Assembly (NCBI GenBank): GCA_965363355.1
Contig: CBDTTM010000028.1
Location: 1 to 19,335 of the forward strand
Reading direction: 5' to 3'
Source of the DNA: CBDTTM01 sp965363355
GTDB lineage: Bacteria > Bacillota > Negativicutes > Selenomonadales > Selenomonadaceae
Length of the DNA: 19,335 bases
Position 1 is the first letter of the stretch. Every line of letters begins with the position of its first letter. Below the pieces are notes generated by a model. That model made no database searches. It saw only the letters and a program-made list of their open reading frames with translations, and was not told the origin of the DNA. This document shows, piece after piece, positions 1-6,637 of this stretch. The position numbers were made by a program, and so were the translations under genes.

Positions 1-483
1 ACCCCAAGGGCTGTTGAACAGCGCATTAGCAACTGCAATCCCCATACCAGCCATCGTAATGATCAAAATAAAGATAACCGCAATTGCCGCGGCTAGACCC
101 GTCGTCTTACCAATTTCGATCTTAGCGATTTCTGCAATCGACAAACCATCATGACGTATCGATGCAAACAATATGACCATATCATGGACCGCACCGCCAA
201 TACAGGCTCCAATCAAAAGCCAAATCGTACCTGGCAAATAACCAAACTGCGCGGCTAGGACCGGACCAACGAGTGGGCCTGCACCGGCAATCGCTGCAAA
301 ATGATGACCAAACGTCACCCATTTGTTCGTTGGCACATAATCGTGTCCATCTTCATGGACCACCGCTGGTGTTTTGCGAGTTTCATCAAGCATTAAAACC
401 TTTGCTGCCATAAATGCTCCATAATAACGATAACAAATCGACAAAACCAGAGCAGCAATAATTACGAGATAAAGACCGTTCAT
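1..483 (-). CDS. cstA: CstA/BtsT-family pyruvate transporter, N-terminal part (runs off the window edge)
   Basis: The minus strand encodes an open N-terminal fragment of 161 residues starting MNGLYLVIIAALVLSICYRY; the rest lies beyond base 1. The CstA family hallmark is clear: an early Tyr-Tyr-Gly pair after the first membrane helix, then a VTFGHHFAAIAGAGPLVGP block at about residues 61-79 and a GGAVHDMVILFASIRHDG block. CstA and BtsT of E. coli are inner-membrane proton-coupled pyruvate transporters, also called peptide or carbon-starvation transporters; pyruvate is the likely substrate here. The ATG at 483-481 follows an AGGGGG ribosome site. The gene lies 157 bp downstream of lytT on the same strand, the arrangement expected when a LytS/LytT-type pair (as BtsS/BtsR) controls the transporter. 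Family call is firm, substrate is inferred. Confidence 0.93.
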   Translation of the reverse strand, partial: MNGLYLVIIAALVLSICYRYYGAFMAAKVLMLDETRKTPAVVHEDGHDYVPTNKWVTFGHHFAAIAGAGPLVGPVLAAQFGYLPGTIWLLIGACIGGAVHDMVILFASIRHDGLSIAEIAKIEIGKTTGLAAAIAVIFILIITMAGMGIAVANALFNSPWG

Positions 484-514
484 TTTTCTACCCCCTATAA
501 AATAAGAGAAATTC

Positions 515-540
515 ACATCGATTCATCCTTGCCTCGATGT
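515..540 (-). other. Small inverted repeat in the cstA leader
   Basis: A perfect 7-bp inverted repeat, acatcga (515-521) and tcgatgt (534-540), has a 12-nt loop. It would sit at the very 5' end of the cstA mRNA if the promoter at 548-576 is used. It could be an mRNA-stabilising 5' hairpin; function is unproven and the stem is short. Confidence 0.35.
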
Positions 541-547
541 TGATTTT

Positions 548-576
548 ATATTATTCTAAATTTTTCGATTCGTAAA
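548..576 (-). promoter_or_regulatory. Candidate sigma-A promoter of cstA
   Basis: On the minus strand TTTACG (576-571), a 17-nt spacer and TAATAT (553-548) form a plausible promoter with a weak -35, as expected for an activated gene. Transcription would start near 541, leaving a leader of about 58 nt before the cstA ATG. Confidence 0.5.
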
Positions 577-584
577 CTGGAATT

Positions 585-617
585 CCATCAATGGAAAAAT
601 TTGAGCATTGAATGGAA
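585..617 (-). promoter_or_regulatory. Candidate LytT (LytTR-family) operator: direct repeats 21 bp apart upstream of cstA
   Basis: On the minus strand TTCCATT occurs at 617-611 and again at 596-590, exactly 21 bp (two helical turns) apart and 14 bp upstream of the putative cstA -35. LytTR-domain regulators such as AgrA bind pairs of short direct repeats spaced about two turns apart, so position and geometry fit the adjacent LytT. The match is by geometry, not by a known consensus. Confidence 0.45.
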
Positions 618-640
618 GTATCCTAAGGGGAATAGAAATT

Positions 641-1402
641 TTACTTAAGCCCTAAAATTGTCTTTATTTCTTTGATCTGGCTCTTACTCACAGGAATTTC
701 CGTTTTTCCGCCCTCCATCATCTTGAGCCAATATGTACCTTTGAACCACGGAATAACCTCTTTGACCTTATCCATATTCACCAAGTAACTCTTGTGTACA
801 CGCAATAAATGTGTATCCTTAAGCCGTTCTTCAAGTTCCGTGAGTGAACCATTATAATCGATTTCTTCATTTGCCGTCACAATCTTGACACTGCCCAGGC
901 ATGCGTAGGCATATAAAATATTTTCGTAGGCAAGCATCATGATTTTCCCGGACTTTTCTACTGGCAATTTCTGCACTTGAATCCTCACGGCACTCGGTTC
1001 TTTATCCAATGGCAAAAGTTCGGTATCCGGATTGGCTTCCGCATAGTAGTGCCCGATTCGTTCGATCGTACGACGAATGCGGTCTTCATCAAAAGGTTTC
1101 AAAACATAGTCAATCGCACCGATCTCAAAAGCCTGCAGGGCATATTCTTCATATGCTGTCGCAAAGACTATGACGCACCCCGGCGCTACATCACGAAGGA
1201 TTTTCGCCGCTTCGAGTCCATTCATGCCATGCATATTAATATCCAAAAATATGACTTCTGGTTTCAGCTGCGCTGCCAAACTCAGGACCTGTCCAGCATC
1301 GGCGGCTTCGCCGACAATTTGCGTTTCGTCGAGCAGCGAAAGGATATATTTGAGCTCTTCCCTCGCTGGCATTTCATCATCCGCAATTAAAATTTTCAGC
1401 AT
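641..1402 (-). CDS. lytT: LytT/BtsR-type response regulator (receiver + LytTR DNA-binding domain)
   Basis: The product of 253 residues starts MLKILIADDEMPAREELKYI and has a receiver domain (about 1-120) with the acidic DD pocket, the phosphoacceptor Asp in EVIFLDINMHGMNG and the conserved Lys in YVLKPFDEDR. The C-terminal half (about 145-253) is a LytTR beta-domain (ILYAYACLGSVKIVTAN ... LLRVHKSYLVNMDKVKEV). A longer in-frame reading from 1462 was rejected: the ATG at 1402 has a GGAAGGTG ribosome site and begins right at the receiver fold. It overlaps the end of the kinase gene by 26 bp, implying translational coupling. The homologous E. coli pairs BtsS/BtsR and YpdA/YpdB activate pyruvate transporters, matching cstA downstream. 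Confidence 0.93.
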   Translation of the reverse strand: MLKILIADDEMPAREELKYILSLLDETQIVGEAADAGQVLSLAAQLKPEVIFLDINMHGMNGLEAAKILRDVAPGCVIVFATAYEEYALQAFEIGAIDYVLKPFDEDRIRRTIERIGHYYAEANPDTELLPLDKEPSAVRIQVQKLPVEKSGKIMMLAYENILYAYACLGSVKIVTANEEIDYNGSLTELEERLKDTHLLRVHKSYLVNMDKVKEVIPWFKGTYWLKMMEGGKTEIPVSKSQIKEIKTILGLK

Positions 1403-3110
1403 GTTCAGCACCTTCCATCCATAACAATTTGGGCACATGTATCGTAATCTTTGTTCCCACATTTAATTCACTTTCAATTTGCAAGCCATATGATGCTCCA
1501 TACTGGCTGCGCAATCGTTCATGGACATTTCTAAGGCCAATATGTCCTTCCCTTGGAAACTCCAGTGGATTGACTTGTTCTAACGAAAAGCCAACACCAT
1601 CATCTTCTAAATGAATTTCAATATGATCTTTTACATCTACGATCTGTAAAAAAATCGTTCCTCCGTCTTTCTTTGGTTTCAAACCATGCTTTATTGCATT
1701 TTCCACCAAAGGTTGAATCGTAAGCGATGCAATCATATAAATAGAAGGATTTATTTCAATGCTCTCTTTAAATTGAAGCTTATCTCCATAGCGCGCCTTC
1801 TCAATCGTCAGATACGCCTTGACTTGATGAAGCTCCTCCGATAATAAAATTTCCTTACCTGTCTTATGCAAAGTAAAGCGAAAGATCTCACTGAGCTTGA
1901 TCAAAAGTTCTCTTGCCAGCATCGGGTCGAGACGCACCATCGAAATAATCGTATTTAATGTATTAAAAAGAAAATGCGGGTTGATCTGTGCCTGCAAAGC
2001 CTTGAGCTCAGCCTGTGCTGCCTGCTTGGATTCACGTTCAAGTTCTGCCAATTCAAGTTGGACCGAAAGGAGCTGCGCTAATCCTTGGGCAAAAACAATA
2101 TCCGTCTGACTCAACAATTCCTTGACGGTATAATAAAGCTTGAATGCACCAACGATCTGTGTACCTGATTTAAGCGGCACAATAATCGCGCTTTGCAGCT
2201 TACACCCCGGATGGTCGCAGCCAACCTCAGCTGCGTTGGCTGCAATATAAATCGTGCCAGTCTCGATGACTTGACTTGTCGATTTGGTGAAATGTCGTTT
2301 CTCCGTTAAATGATGATCTGCCTCAGCCCCAATAAACGCCAGTACTTTCTTAGTATCCGTAACCGCTACCGCATGATAGCCGCCATATTTATAGATGATC
2401 CGCGCTGTCGCTTCTGCTGATTCTTGATTGAGGCCGCGCCGAAAGTGCGGCAAAGTCTTCGCCGTTATACGAAGGACTTTTTGCGCCTGAATCGCTCCAA
2501 CCCGATTTTGATCATCAATGACCGTTTTTATGATCAGCATGAATATAGCCAAACCAAGTGAATTGGTTAGCGTCATCGGAACAGCAATATCCCCCACTAA
2601 AGACAGCGCTTGTTCGTAGGGTTCAGCAAAGAGCAAAATAATGATCATCTGTGCCGATTCACCAATGACTCCAGCCAAGAGGGCAATTTCCCATTGAATC
2701 GGGCGATTCGGAAACTTCTTTTTGACCAAACCGGATAAAAGCCCTTCTGTTATACTGGATAATGCACAAGCAAAAGCAGTGAACCCACCGAGCAAAAAAC
2801 GATGTCCGCCGGCAATGATTCCAGCCCCAACGCCAACAACCGGCCCGCCGACCAGCCCCGCTGCCATCACGCCGATTGCCCGGGAATTAGCTAACGCATC
2901 ACTAACAGGAATCCCGACATATGTTCCGCCAATTCCCACCAAGCCAAAAATAAACGCCAATTTGACTTTATCGAACCAGCTTACATTCCGATAACTCACA
3001 CGGCGAAATAGTTTAATCTGTGATAAGATGAATGCCAGCGTCGCAGCTATGCTCATCCTGGCAATCATTTGAAACAACAAGGACTGATCTCCCACATGGC
3101 TCTCCTCCAT
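1377..3110 (-). CDS. lytS: LytS/BtsS-type sensor histidine kinase
   Basis: The membrane sensor kinase has 577 residues. The N-terminal third holds about six hydrophobic segments of the 5TM-5TMR_LYT type (GLVGIGGTYVGIPVSDALANSRAIG, then glycine-rich helices). A GAF-like domain follows, with the family motif CDHPGC before LQSAIIVPL. The His_kinase domain carries the phosphoacceptor in QAQINPHFLFNTLN, and the C-terminal ATPase domain has NAIKHG, DDGVGF and GHIGLRNVHERL. I place the start at the ATG at 3110 (MEESHVGDQ), which has AAAGGTG nine bases upstream; the longer reading from 3158 begins inside a promoter and has no ribosome site. In BtsS and B. subtilis LytS this architecture senses extracellular pyruvate; that is the likely signal here. 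Confidence 0.92.
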   Translation of the reverse strand: MEESHVGDQSLLFQMIARMSIAATLAFILSQIKLFRRVSYRNVSWFDKVKLAFIFGLVGIGGTYVGIPVSDALANSRAIGVMAAGLVGGPVVGVGAGIIAGGHRFLLGGFTAFACALSSITEGLLSGLVKKKFPNRPIQWEIALLAGVIGESAQMIIILLFAEPYEQALSLVGDIAVPMTLTNSLGLAIFMLIIKTVIDDQNRVGAIQAQKVLRITAKTLPHFRRGLNQESAEATARIIYKYGGYHAVAVTDTKKVLAFIGAEADHHLTEKRHFTKSTSQVIETGTIYIAANAAEVGCDHPGCKLQSAIIVPLKSGTQIVGAFKLYYTVKELLSQTDIVFAQGLAQLLSVQLELAELERESKQAAQAELKALQAQINPHFLFNTLNTIISMVRLDPMLARELLIKLSEIFRFTLHKTGKEILLSEELHQVKAYLTIEKARYGDKLQFKESIEINPSIYMIASLTIQPLVENAIKHGLKPKKDGGTIFLQIVDVKDHIEIHLEDDGVGFSLEQVNPLEFPREGHIGLRNVHERLRSQYGASYGLQIESELNVGTKITIHVPKLLWMEGAEHAENFNCG

Positions 3111-3133
3111 TTCAAAAAGCACCTTTAAAATCC

Positions 3134-3162
3134 AATATACCATGTATCCGTAAAGCATACAA
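3134..3162 (-). promoter_or_regulatory. Probable sigma-A promoter of lytS-lytT
   Basis: On the minus strand TTGTAT (3162-3157), a 17-nt spacer and an extended TGG-TATATT (-10 at 3139-3134) form a promoter. The start of transcription near 3127 leaves a leader of only about 17 nt before the ATG at 3110, and excludes the ATG at 3158 as a start. Confidence 0.6.
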
Positions 3163-3236
3163 TACCGGTATATCGGCCCATATTATTCAATTCATGAAAA
3201 TCCGCAAAAAAACTTTTTAGAAATTTCTTTTAATTA

Positions 3237-3265
3237 TTGTAACAAGATTACAACTGTGATATGAT
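3237..3265 (+). promoter_or_regulatory. Extended -10 promoter overlapped by palindrome TTGTAA-N5-TTACAA
   Basis: TTGTAA (3237-3242), a 17-nt spacer and TATGAT (3260-3265) preceded by TGA form an extended -10 promoter. The -35 is also the left arm of a perfect 17-bp palindrome, TTGTAA-CAAGA-TTACAA (3237-3253), so a dimeric repressor there would block the polymerase. It resembles no operator I can name with confidence; the spacing differs from the Rex site. Confidence 0.55.
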
Positions 3266-3271
3266 TAGTCC

Positions 3272-3323
3272 ATAACCATTTTACTCCTTCTTTAAAGGCA
3301 ACCGCGCTAACGGTTGCTTTTTT
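3272..3323 (+). ncRNA. Candidate short terminated transcript (about 50 nt) or attenuated leader
   Basis: The promoter at 3237-3265 would start RNA near 3272, and an intrinsic terminator ends at 3323, leaving only about 50 nt and no reading frame. The single-stranded 5' part contains ACTCCTTC (3284-3291), complementary to a Shine-Dalgarno core, a feature of some Gram-positive small RNAs that pair with ribosome sites. It may instead be a prematurely terminated leader of the regulator gene at 3528. Confidence 0.35.
3298..3323 (+). terminator. Intrinsic terminator
   Basis: The stem gcaaccg (3298-3304) / cggttgc (3311-3317) with a 6-nt loop is followed by six T residues (3318-3323). No protein gene precedes it on this strand, which is why an RNA product is suspected. 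Confidence 0.75.
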
Positions 3324-3420
3324 CATTTCCATATTTTTCTTTTGTAATATGATGAGAGCAAAGGCCTAGTATGAAGATTTATTCCTATATCCAATCACAG
3401 AGCCTCATCCAAACCGAAAC

Positions 3421-3449
3421 TTGCAAGATACTTATCCACATGATATAGT
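3421..3449 (+). promoter_or_regulatory. Probable promoter of the PBP-like regulator gene
   Basis: TTGCAA (3421-3426), a 17-nt spacer and TATAGT (3444-3449) preceded by TGA form a good extended -10 promoter. Transcription from about 3456 leaves a leader of about 70 nt before the ATG at 3528; GGAGG lies at 3511-3515. Confidence 0.6.
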
Positions 3450-3527
3450 GAATCCAGACTATGTGCCTTTTATAGAAGGAAACATCCTACCAATAAAACA
3501 CATCCCGCTTGGAGGCTTTATTTTAAA

Positions 3528-4460
3528 ATGGCAGACAATAAATTATATAAAGTAGATGAAGTTGCTAAGCTCCTCAACATATCTCGCTTTACCGTATATG
3601 AATTGATTAAACGCGGTGAAATTGCAGCTTATCGTATCGGACGAAGTATGCGCATCGCTCAAAAAGATTTCGATAACTACACCAAGCAGGCAAAAAATGC
3701 GCCAGCGGCTATAGAATGTACTCCCATAGCCACGGATACCCCAAAAAACCAAATAGCTGACAGCATCATCATTTGCGGACAAGATCTGATTTTAGACAGC
3801 CTCGCCAATCATTTGGAAAAAGACCTGCACGTAAATATCCTGCGCCGTTACGTCGGCAGCATCAGCGGCCTCACTTCACTTTACAACCGTAAGGCTCACA
3901 TTGCCAGTGTCCATTTATGGGATGGCGACAACGACGAATACAATGTATCCTATGCCAGACGTTACCTTCCCGGCGAAAAAGCCTTGATTATCAACTTGGC
4001 GTTTCGTACCGAAGGACTTTATGTTGCTTCAGGCAATCCCAAAAACATCAAAGACTGGGAGGACCTCATCCGCGAAGATATCTGTTTCATCAATCGCGAA
4101 CGAGGTGCCGGTGCCCGCGTCCTCCTCGATGAAAAATTCCGCCAGCTTCATCTCGACCCTTATGAAATCAAAGGATATGAAAATGAAGAAATGAGCCACC
4201 TAGCTGTCGCCAGCTGCGTTGCCAGAGGCGAAGCCGATGTTGGCCTCGGCACTGAAAAAGCAGCGATGCAAGTCGCAGATATTGATTTCATCCCCTTGAA
4301 AAAAGAACGCTACGACCTGATTGTACTACAAAGAGAACTATCGCCCATCTACAAAGATGCCTTACTAAAGATACTTCAATCCAATGACTTCCACAAAGAA
4401 GTCGCCGGACTCGGCGGTTATGACATCTCAAAAATGGGAGAAATCGTAGCGGAACTATAA
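3528..4460 (+). CDS. One-component regulator: excisionase/MerR-type HTH + PBP-like ligand-binding domain (candidate Mo/W sensor)
   Basis: The product of 310 residues is the only protein gene read on the plus strand. Residues 7-52 (YKVDEVAKLLNISRFTVYELIKRGEIAAYRIGRSMRI) form an excisionase-type helix-turn-helix. Residues from about 84 to the end match the PBP-like domain (PF12727 type) found beside or fused to molybdate and molybdopterin proteins, with recognisable blocks GSISGLTSLYNRKAHIASVHLWD, YARRYLPGEKALIINLAFR, INRERGAGARVLLD and SHLAVASCVARGEADVGLG. The domain resembles the periplasmic molybdate/tungstate-binding fold but has no signal peptide, so it acts in the cytoplasm. It converges on the iron-only nitrogenase operon, which is normally repressed by molybdenum, so sensing Mo or W is an attractive inference. 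GGAGG stands 12 bases before the ATG. Confidence 0.85.
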   Translation: MADNKLYKVDEVAKLLNISRFTVYELIKRGEIAAYRIGRSMRIAQKDFDNYTKQAKNAPAAIECTPIATDTPKNQIADSIIICGQDLILDSLANHLEKDLHVNILRRYVGSISGLTSLYNRKAHIASVHLWDGDNDEYNVSYARRYLPGEKALIINLAFRTEGLYVASGNPKNIKDWEDLIREDICFINRERGAGARVLLDEKFRQLHLDPYEIKGYENEEMSHLAVASCVARGEADVGLGTEKAAMQVADIDFIPLKKERYDLIVLQRELSPIYKDALLKILQSNDFHKEVAGLGGYDISKMGEIVAEL

Positions 4461-4465
4461 ACGGC

Positions 4466-4510
4466 AAAAAACAGCCAATCTACAAGGACAATGTAGATTG
4501 GCTGTTTTTT
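4466..4510. terminator. Bidirectional terminator between the regulator and nifI2
   Basis: A perfect 14-bp stem, acagccaatctaca (4471-4484) / tgtagattggctgt (4492-4505), with a 7-nt loop is flanked by an A-run on the left (4466-4471) and a T-run on the right (4505-4511). It can therefore end both the plus-strand regulator transcript and the minus-strand anf operon. Confidence 0.9.
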
Positions 4511-4549
4511 TGTCTTCCAAACCATCATTTTAAGTATTTTTTCTTGATT

Positions 4550-4960
4550 TTACAAAGCACTATTCCCACTATCGCCGGTGCGTATCCGTATAGCCTCATC
4601 AAATGGTAAAATAAATATTTTCCCATCGCCCACCTTATTTTCCGTTCGATTTGCTTTGATGATGGCTTCTACCGTACGATTGACTTCTTCATCTCTAACC
4701 AAGACCGTAAATAAACGCCGGGGAAATAGTCTGGTCCCATCGAGAAACTCCACGACCATTTTTTCAGCTTTTTCGTCTTCTTTTGAGCGGCCTAAAGCCA
4801 AAATAGTTTCCTTGCGCCCCTCTATCACCGATGGGTCTTCCACCAGTTTACCTCTACCCTTCACGGAAATCGCACTAAATCCGGGAATTCCGACATCGAG
4901 CAACGCTTTTTTCGTCAGATTGACTTTATCCATGCGAATGACAGCCATAACCTCTTTCAT
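4550..4960 (-). CDS. nifI2: NifI2, PII-family nitrogenase switch-off regulator
   Basis: The protein has 136 residues with the PII fold: MKEVMAVIRMDKVNLTKKALLDVGIPGFSAI at the N-terminus, a T-loop region rich in charged residues (about 37-65), and the PII C-terminal signature VGDGKIFILPFDEAIRIRTGD (110-130). The extra charged segment and the length over canonical GlnB (112) fit NifI2. In methanogens NifI1 and NifI2 form a complex that binds dinitrogenase and blocks Fe-protein docking, reversed by 2-oxoglutarate and ATP. It is the last gene of the anf operon, 15 bp after nifI1, with an AAGGAGGT ribosome site, and is followed by a bidirectional terminator. Confidence 0.92.
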   Translation of the reverse strand: MKEVMAVIRMDKVNLTKKALLDVGIPGFSAISVKGRGKLVEDPSVIEGRKETILALGRSKEDEKAEKMVVEFLDGTRLFPRRLFTVLVRDEEVNRTVEAIIKANRTENKVGDGKIFILPFDEAIRIRTGDSGNSAL

Positions 4961-4975
4961 ACCTTTTACCTCCTT

Positions 4976-5308
4976 TTATAGGCCGGTCTTGCCACTGGAA
5001 ACCGTATACACTTCTTCTAGTTTAGTAATAAATATCTTCCCATCGCCAAATGCTCCATAGTCGCCAGTCTTACTGTTTTTGATAATAATATCAACGACCT
5101 GGTCCCTCGCCTCAGATTCAATACCCACAAGAATCAATGATTTTGGTATTTCATCGTATACGAGCTCGCCTATTTTTATCCCCTGCTGTTTGCCTCTACC
5201 TACTGCGTCAATAACCGTCGCCGCATGAAAACCAGCCTTTGACAAGCTTTTTAAAATCCCATCCTTTTTTTCCGGTCTGACAAATGCTCTTACCATCAAC
5301 ATATACAA
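4976..5308 (-). CDS. nifI1: NifI1, PII-family nitrogenase switch-off regulator
   Basis: The protein has 110 residues: MYMLMVRAFVRPEKKDGILKSLSKAGFHAATVIDAVGRGKQQG at the N-terminus and the PII signature TGDYGAFGDGKIFITKLEEVYTVSSG at 81-106. The short T-loop (about 37-55) without the GlnB uridylylation tyrosine context fits NifI1. It acts with NifI2 in post-translational nitrogenase shut-off. ATAGGAG overlaps the stop of the preceding PNPOx-like gene and sits 7-8 bases before the ATG at 5308. In the alternative-nitrogenase clusters I know, the pair lies between the H and D genes; here it follows anfK with three other genes in between. Confidence 0.92.
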   Translation of the reverse strand: MYMLMVRAFVRPEKKDGILKSLSKAGFHAATVIDAVGRGKQQGIKIGELVYDEIPKSLILVGIESEARDQVVDIIIKNSKTGDYGAFGDGKIFITKLEEVYTVSSGKTGL

Positions 5309-5315
5309 TCATCTC

Positions 5316-5876
5316 CTATGCTTCAGAAACTTTTATTGATTTCCCCTCATTTTCCCGGAACAAATCTTTTGCTTCTGCATAATTTTCTTTTGCCGTAAAT
5401 GTTTCCGGGCAAATCTTATAAACCTGCACACATTTCTGATCATACGCCGAATGATATTGATCTACTAGCTTTTCCGTTAAGGCCTGCTCATAATACCCCG
5501 GCATATATTTATCCACGATTTTCTGCAACACTATTGTCTTTTCTTCCACTGATTCCACTAACAAGGCTGCGCCAAACAAGACTACACTCATATAAGCTGT
5601 ATCTGCCGCACAAGGCATGGCATCGATTACTGTCCCATTTTCCTGAAAGACCGTAAAACATACCCTTGGATTTTTTTGCAAAGCATCTGTTTTTCGTCCA
5701 CTAGCAAGTCCATGAAAATATATGTTCTTGTCAAACCAAATAAAATTAACCGGAACAGCATAGGGTCCATCATCCGTTATCATCGCTAACGTCCCAACCC
5801 GCATAGTCGCCAAGAAATGCTCAATTTTCTTTGTATCTTGGCAAATTCTTTTGGTATAACGAATACACTGCTGCAT
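5316..5876 (-). CDS. Pyridoxamine 5'-phosphate oxidase-like (Nim-type) flavoprotein
   Basis: The protein has 186 residues and the split-barrel PNPOx fold: GTLAMITDDGPYAVPVNFIWFDKNIYFHGLASGRKTDALQKNPRVCFTVFQE (about 28-79) is the typical flavin-binding half of NimA-like proteins. These bind FMN, heme or F420-like cofactors and reduce or sense small molecules; the substrate here is unknown. The ATG at 5876 shares one base with the TGA of the amidotransferase (TGATG), with AAGGAGG upstream, so translation is coupled; a TTG three bases earlier is a less likely start. It sits between the amidotransferase and nifI1 in the anf operon, so a role linked to alternative nitrogenase (redox or NO/O2 protection) is possible but not shown. 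Confidence 0.85.
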   Translation of the reverse strand: MQQCIRYTKRICQDTKKIEHFLATMRVGTLAMITDDGPYAVPVNFIWFDKNIYFHGLASGRKTDALQKNPRVCFTVFQENGTVIDAMPCAADTAYMSVVLFGAALLVESVEEKTIVLQKIVDKYMPGYYEQALTEKLVDQYHSAYDQKCVQVYKICPETFTAKENYAEAKDLFRENEGKSIKVSEA

Positions 5877-6589
5877 CAAATCCCTCCTTTTTCGTACAGA
5901 ATATCGAGCTTATCGAGAAATTGCGTCATAAGAACTTCCGCTGCTTTCCCATACTCCAGATGGTTTATAATCCACTCAGATGTTTGGACATATTCTCCCG
6001 GAATCAGTTCATCGGCACAATGAAAAAGTAAGTCCCGAATGATTTCTTCCGTATTTTCCAAGTGATACTGAAAACCGATTACACGCTTCTTATAAACAAA
6101 AGCCTGATTTGCACAAGCATCGCTTGTAGCGATACATACAGCCTCATCGGGCAATTGACTAAAGGTATCTCCATGCCACTGAAACACCATGCAAGTTTGC
6201 GGAAAGTCTACAAAGAGCTGTTGCTTTTTTCCTGCTGCCGTAAAACTCACCGGCAACCAGCCAATTTCCTTCAAGTGATTTTTCGTCACCTTGCCACCAA
6301 GCACAGAGGCAATGAGCTGTGCCCCCAGACAAATCCCCAAGACAACCTTGCCTTGTTGGATGCTCTTTAAGATGAAGTCTTTTTCCTCTTTTAGCCAAGG
6401 GTACTGGCTTTCCTCATCCACATTCATTGGCCCGCCCATGATGATCAGCCAATCAAAATCTTTCTGCTGAGGGAACTCATATGCTGTATACATAAGCGTT
6501 TTGGTTACTGCATATTTTTTTTGCTTGGCCCAATTTAAAATCGTTCCCGGATTTTCAAAGGGAACATGCTGTATATAATGTATGTTCAT
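5876..6589 (-). CDS. Class I glutamine amidotransferase (GMP-synthase-like)
   Basis: The protein of 237 residues starts MNIHYIQHVPFENPGTILNW, typical of stand-alone type 1 amidotransferases. The catalytic triad is intact: nucleophile Cys87 in VVLGICLGAQLIASVLGG, and His176/Glu178 in IGFQYHLENTEE; the accessory motif FQWHGDTF is at 136-143. Such enzymes hydrolyse glutamine to glutamate and ammonia, or hydrolyse gamma-glutamyl compounds. The longer reading from 6628 was rejected because family members begin at the chosen Met, which has GAGAGGA upstream. It is 48 bp after the HEPN-like gene and overlaps the PNPOx-like gene by one base. A glutamine hydrolase in a nitrogen-fixation operon suggests a link to nitrogen status, but the acceptor is unknown. 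Confidence 0.88.
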   Translation of the reverse strand: MNIHYIQHVPFENPGTILNWAKQKKYAVTKTLMYTAYEFPQQKDFDWLIIMGGPMNVDEESQYPWLKEEKDFILKSIQQGKVVLGICLGAQLIASVLGGKVTKNHLKEIGWLPVSFTAAGKKQQLFVDFPQTCMVFQWHGDTFSQLPDEAVCIATSDACANQAFVYKKRVIGFQYHLENTEEIIRDLLFHCADELIPGEYVQTSEWIINHLEYGKAAEVLMTQFLDKLDILYEKGGI

Positions 6590-6637
6590 CACAAATTCCT
6601 CTCTCAACAGAAAATATAGCTTCGTCATTATGCATCA

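Larger units (their letters stand above)
3159..3527. other. Gene-free region between lytS and the PBP-like regulator
   Basis: This stretch of about 370 bp is AT-rich and holds no credible protein gene. It contains a plus-strand promoter overlapping a palindrome (3237-3265), a strong terminator hairpin (3298-3323), and a second plus-strand promoter (3421-3449) that serves the regulator gene. Each is listed separately. Confidence 0.7.

Noticed and set aside
977..1390. Plus-strand ORF of 137 codons opposite lytT
   Set aside because: It is a shadow of the response regulator with no family features and no ribosome site.
1403..1462. Longer start of LytT at 1462
   Set aside because: The extra 20 residues precede the receiver fold and overlap the kinase gene; a ribosome site is present only before the ATG at 1402.
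3237..3253. Rex (redox) operator
   Set aside because: The arms are TTGTAA/TTACAA with a 5-nt spacer; Rex sites have TTGTGA/TCACAA arms with a 6-nt spacer.
4578..5060. Plus-strand ORF of 160 codons opposite nifI1/nifI2
   Set aside because: Low-complexity serine-rich translation typical of an antisense shadow.
6590..6628. Longer start of the amidotransferase at 6628
   Set aside because: The family begins at MNIHYIQHVPFE; the upstream part is not conserved in my knowledge of the family and lacks a ribosome site.
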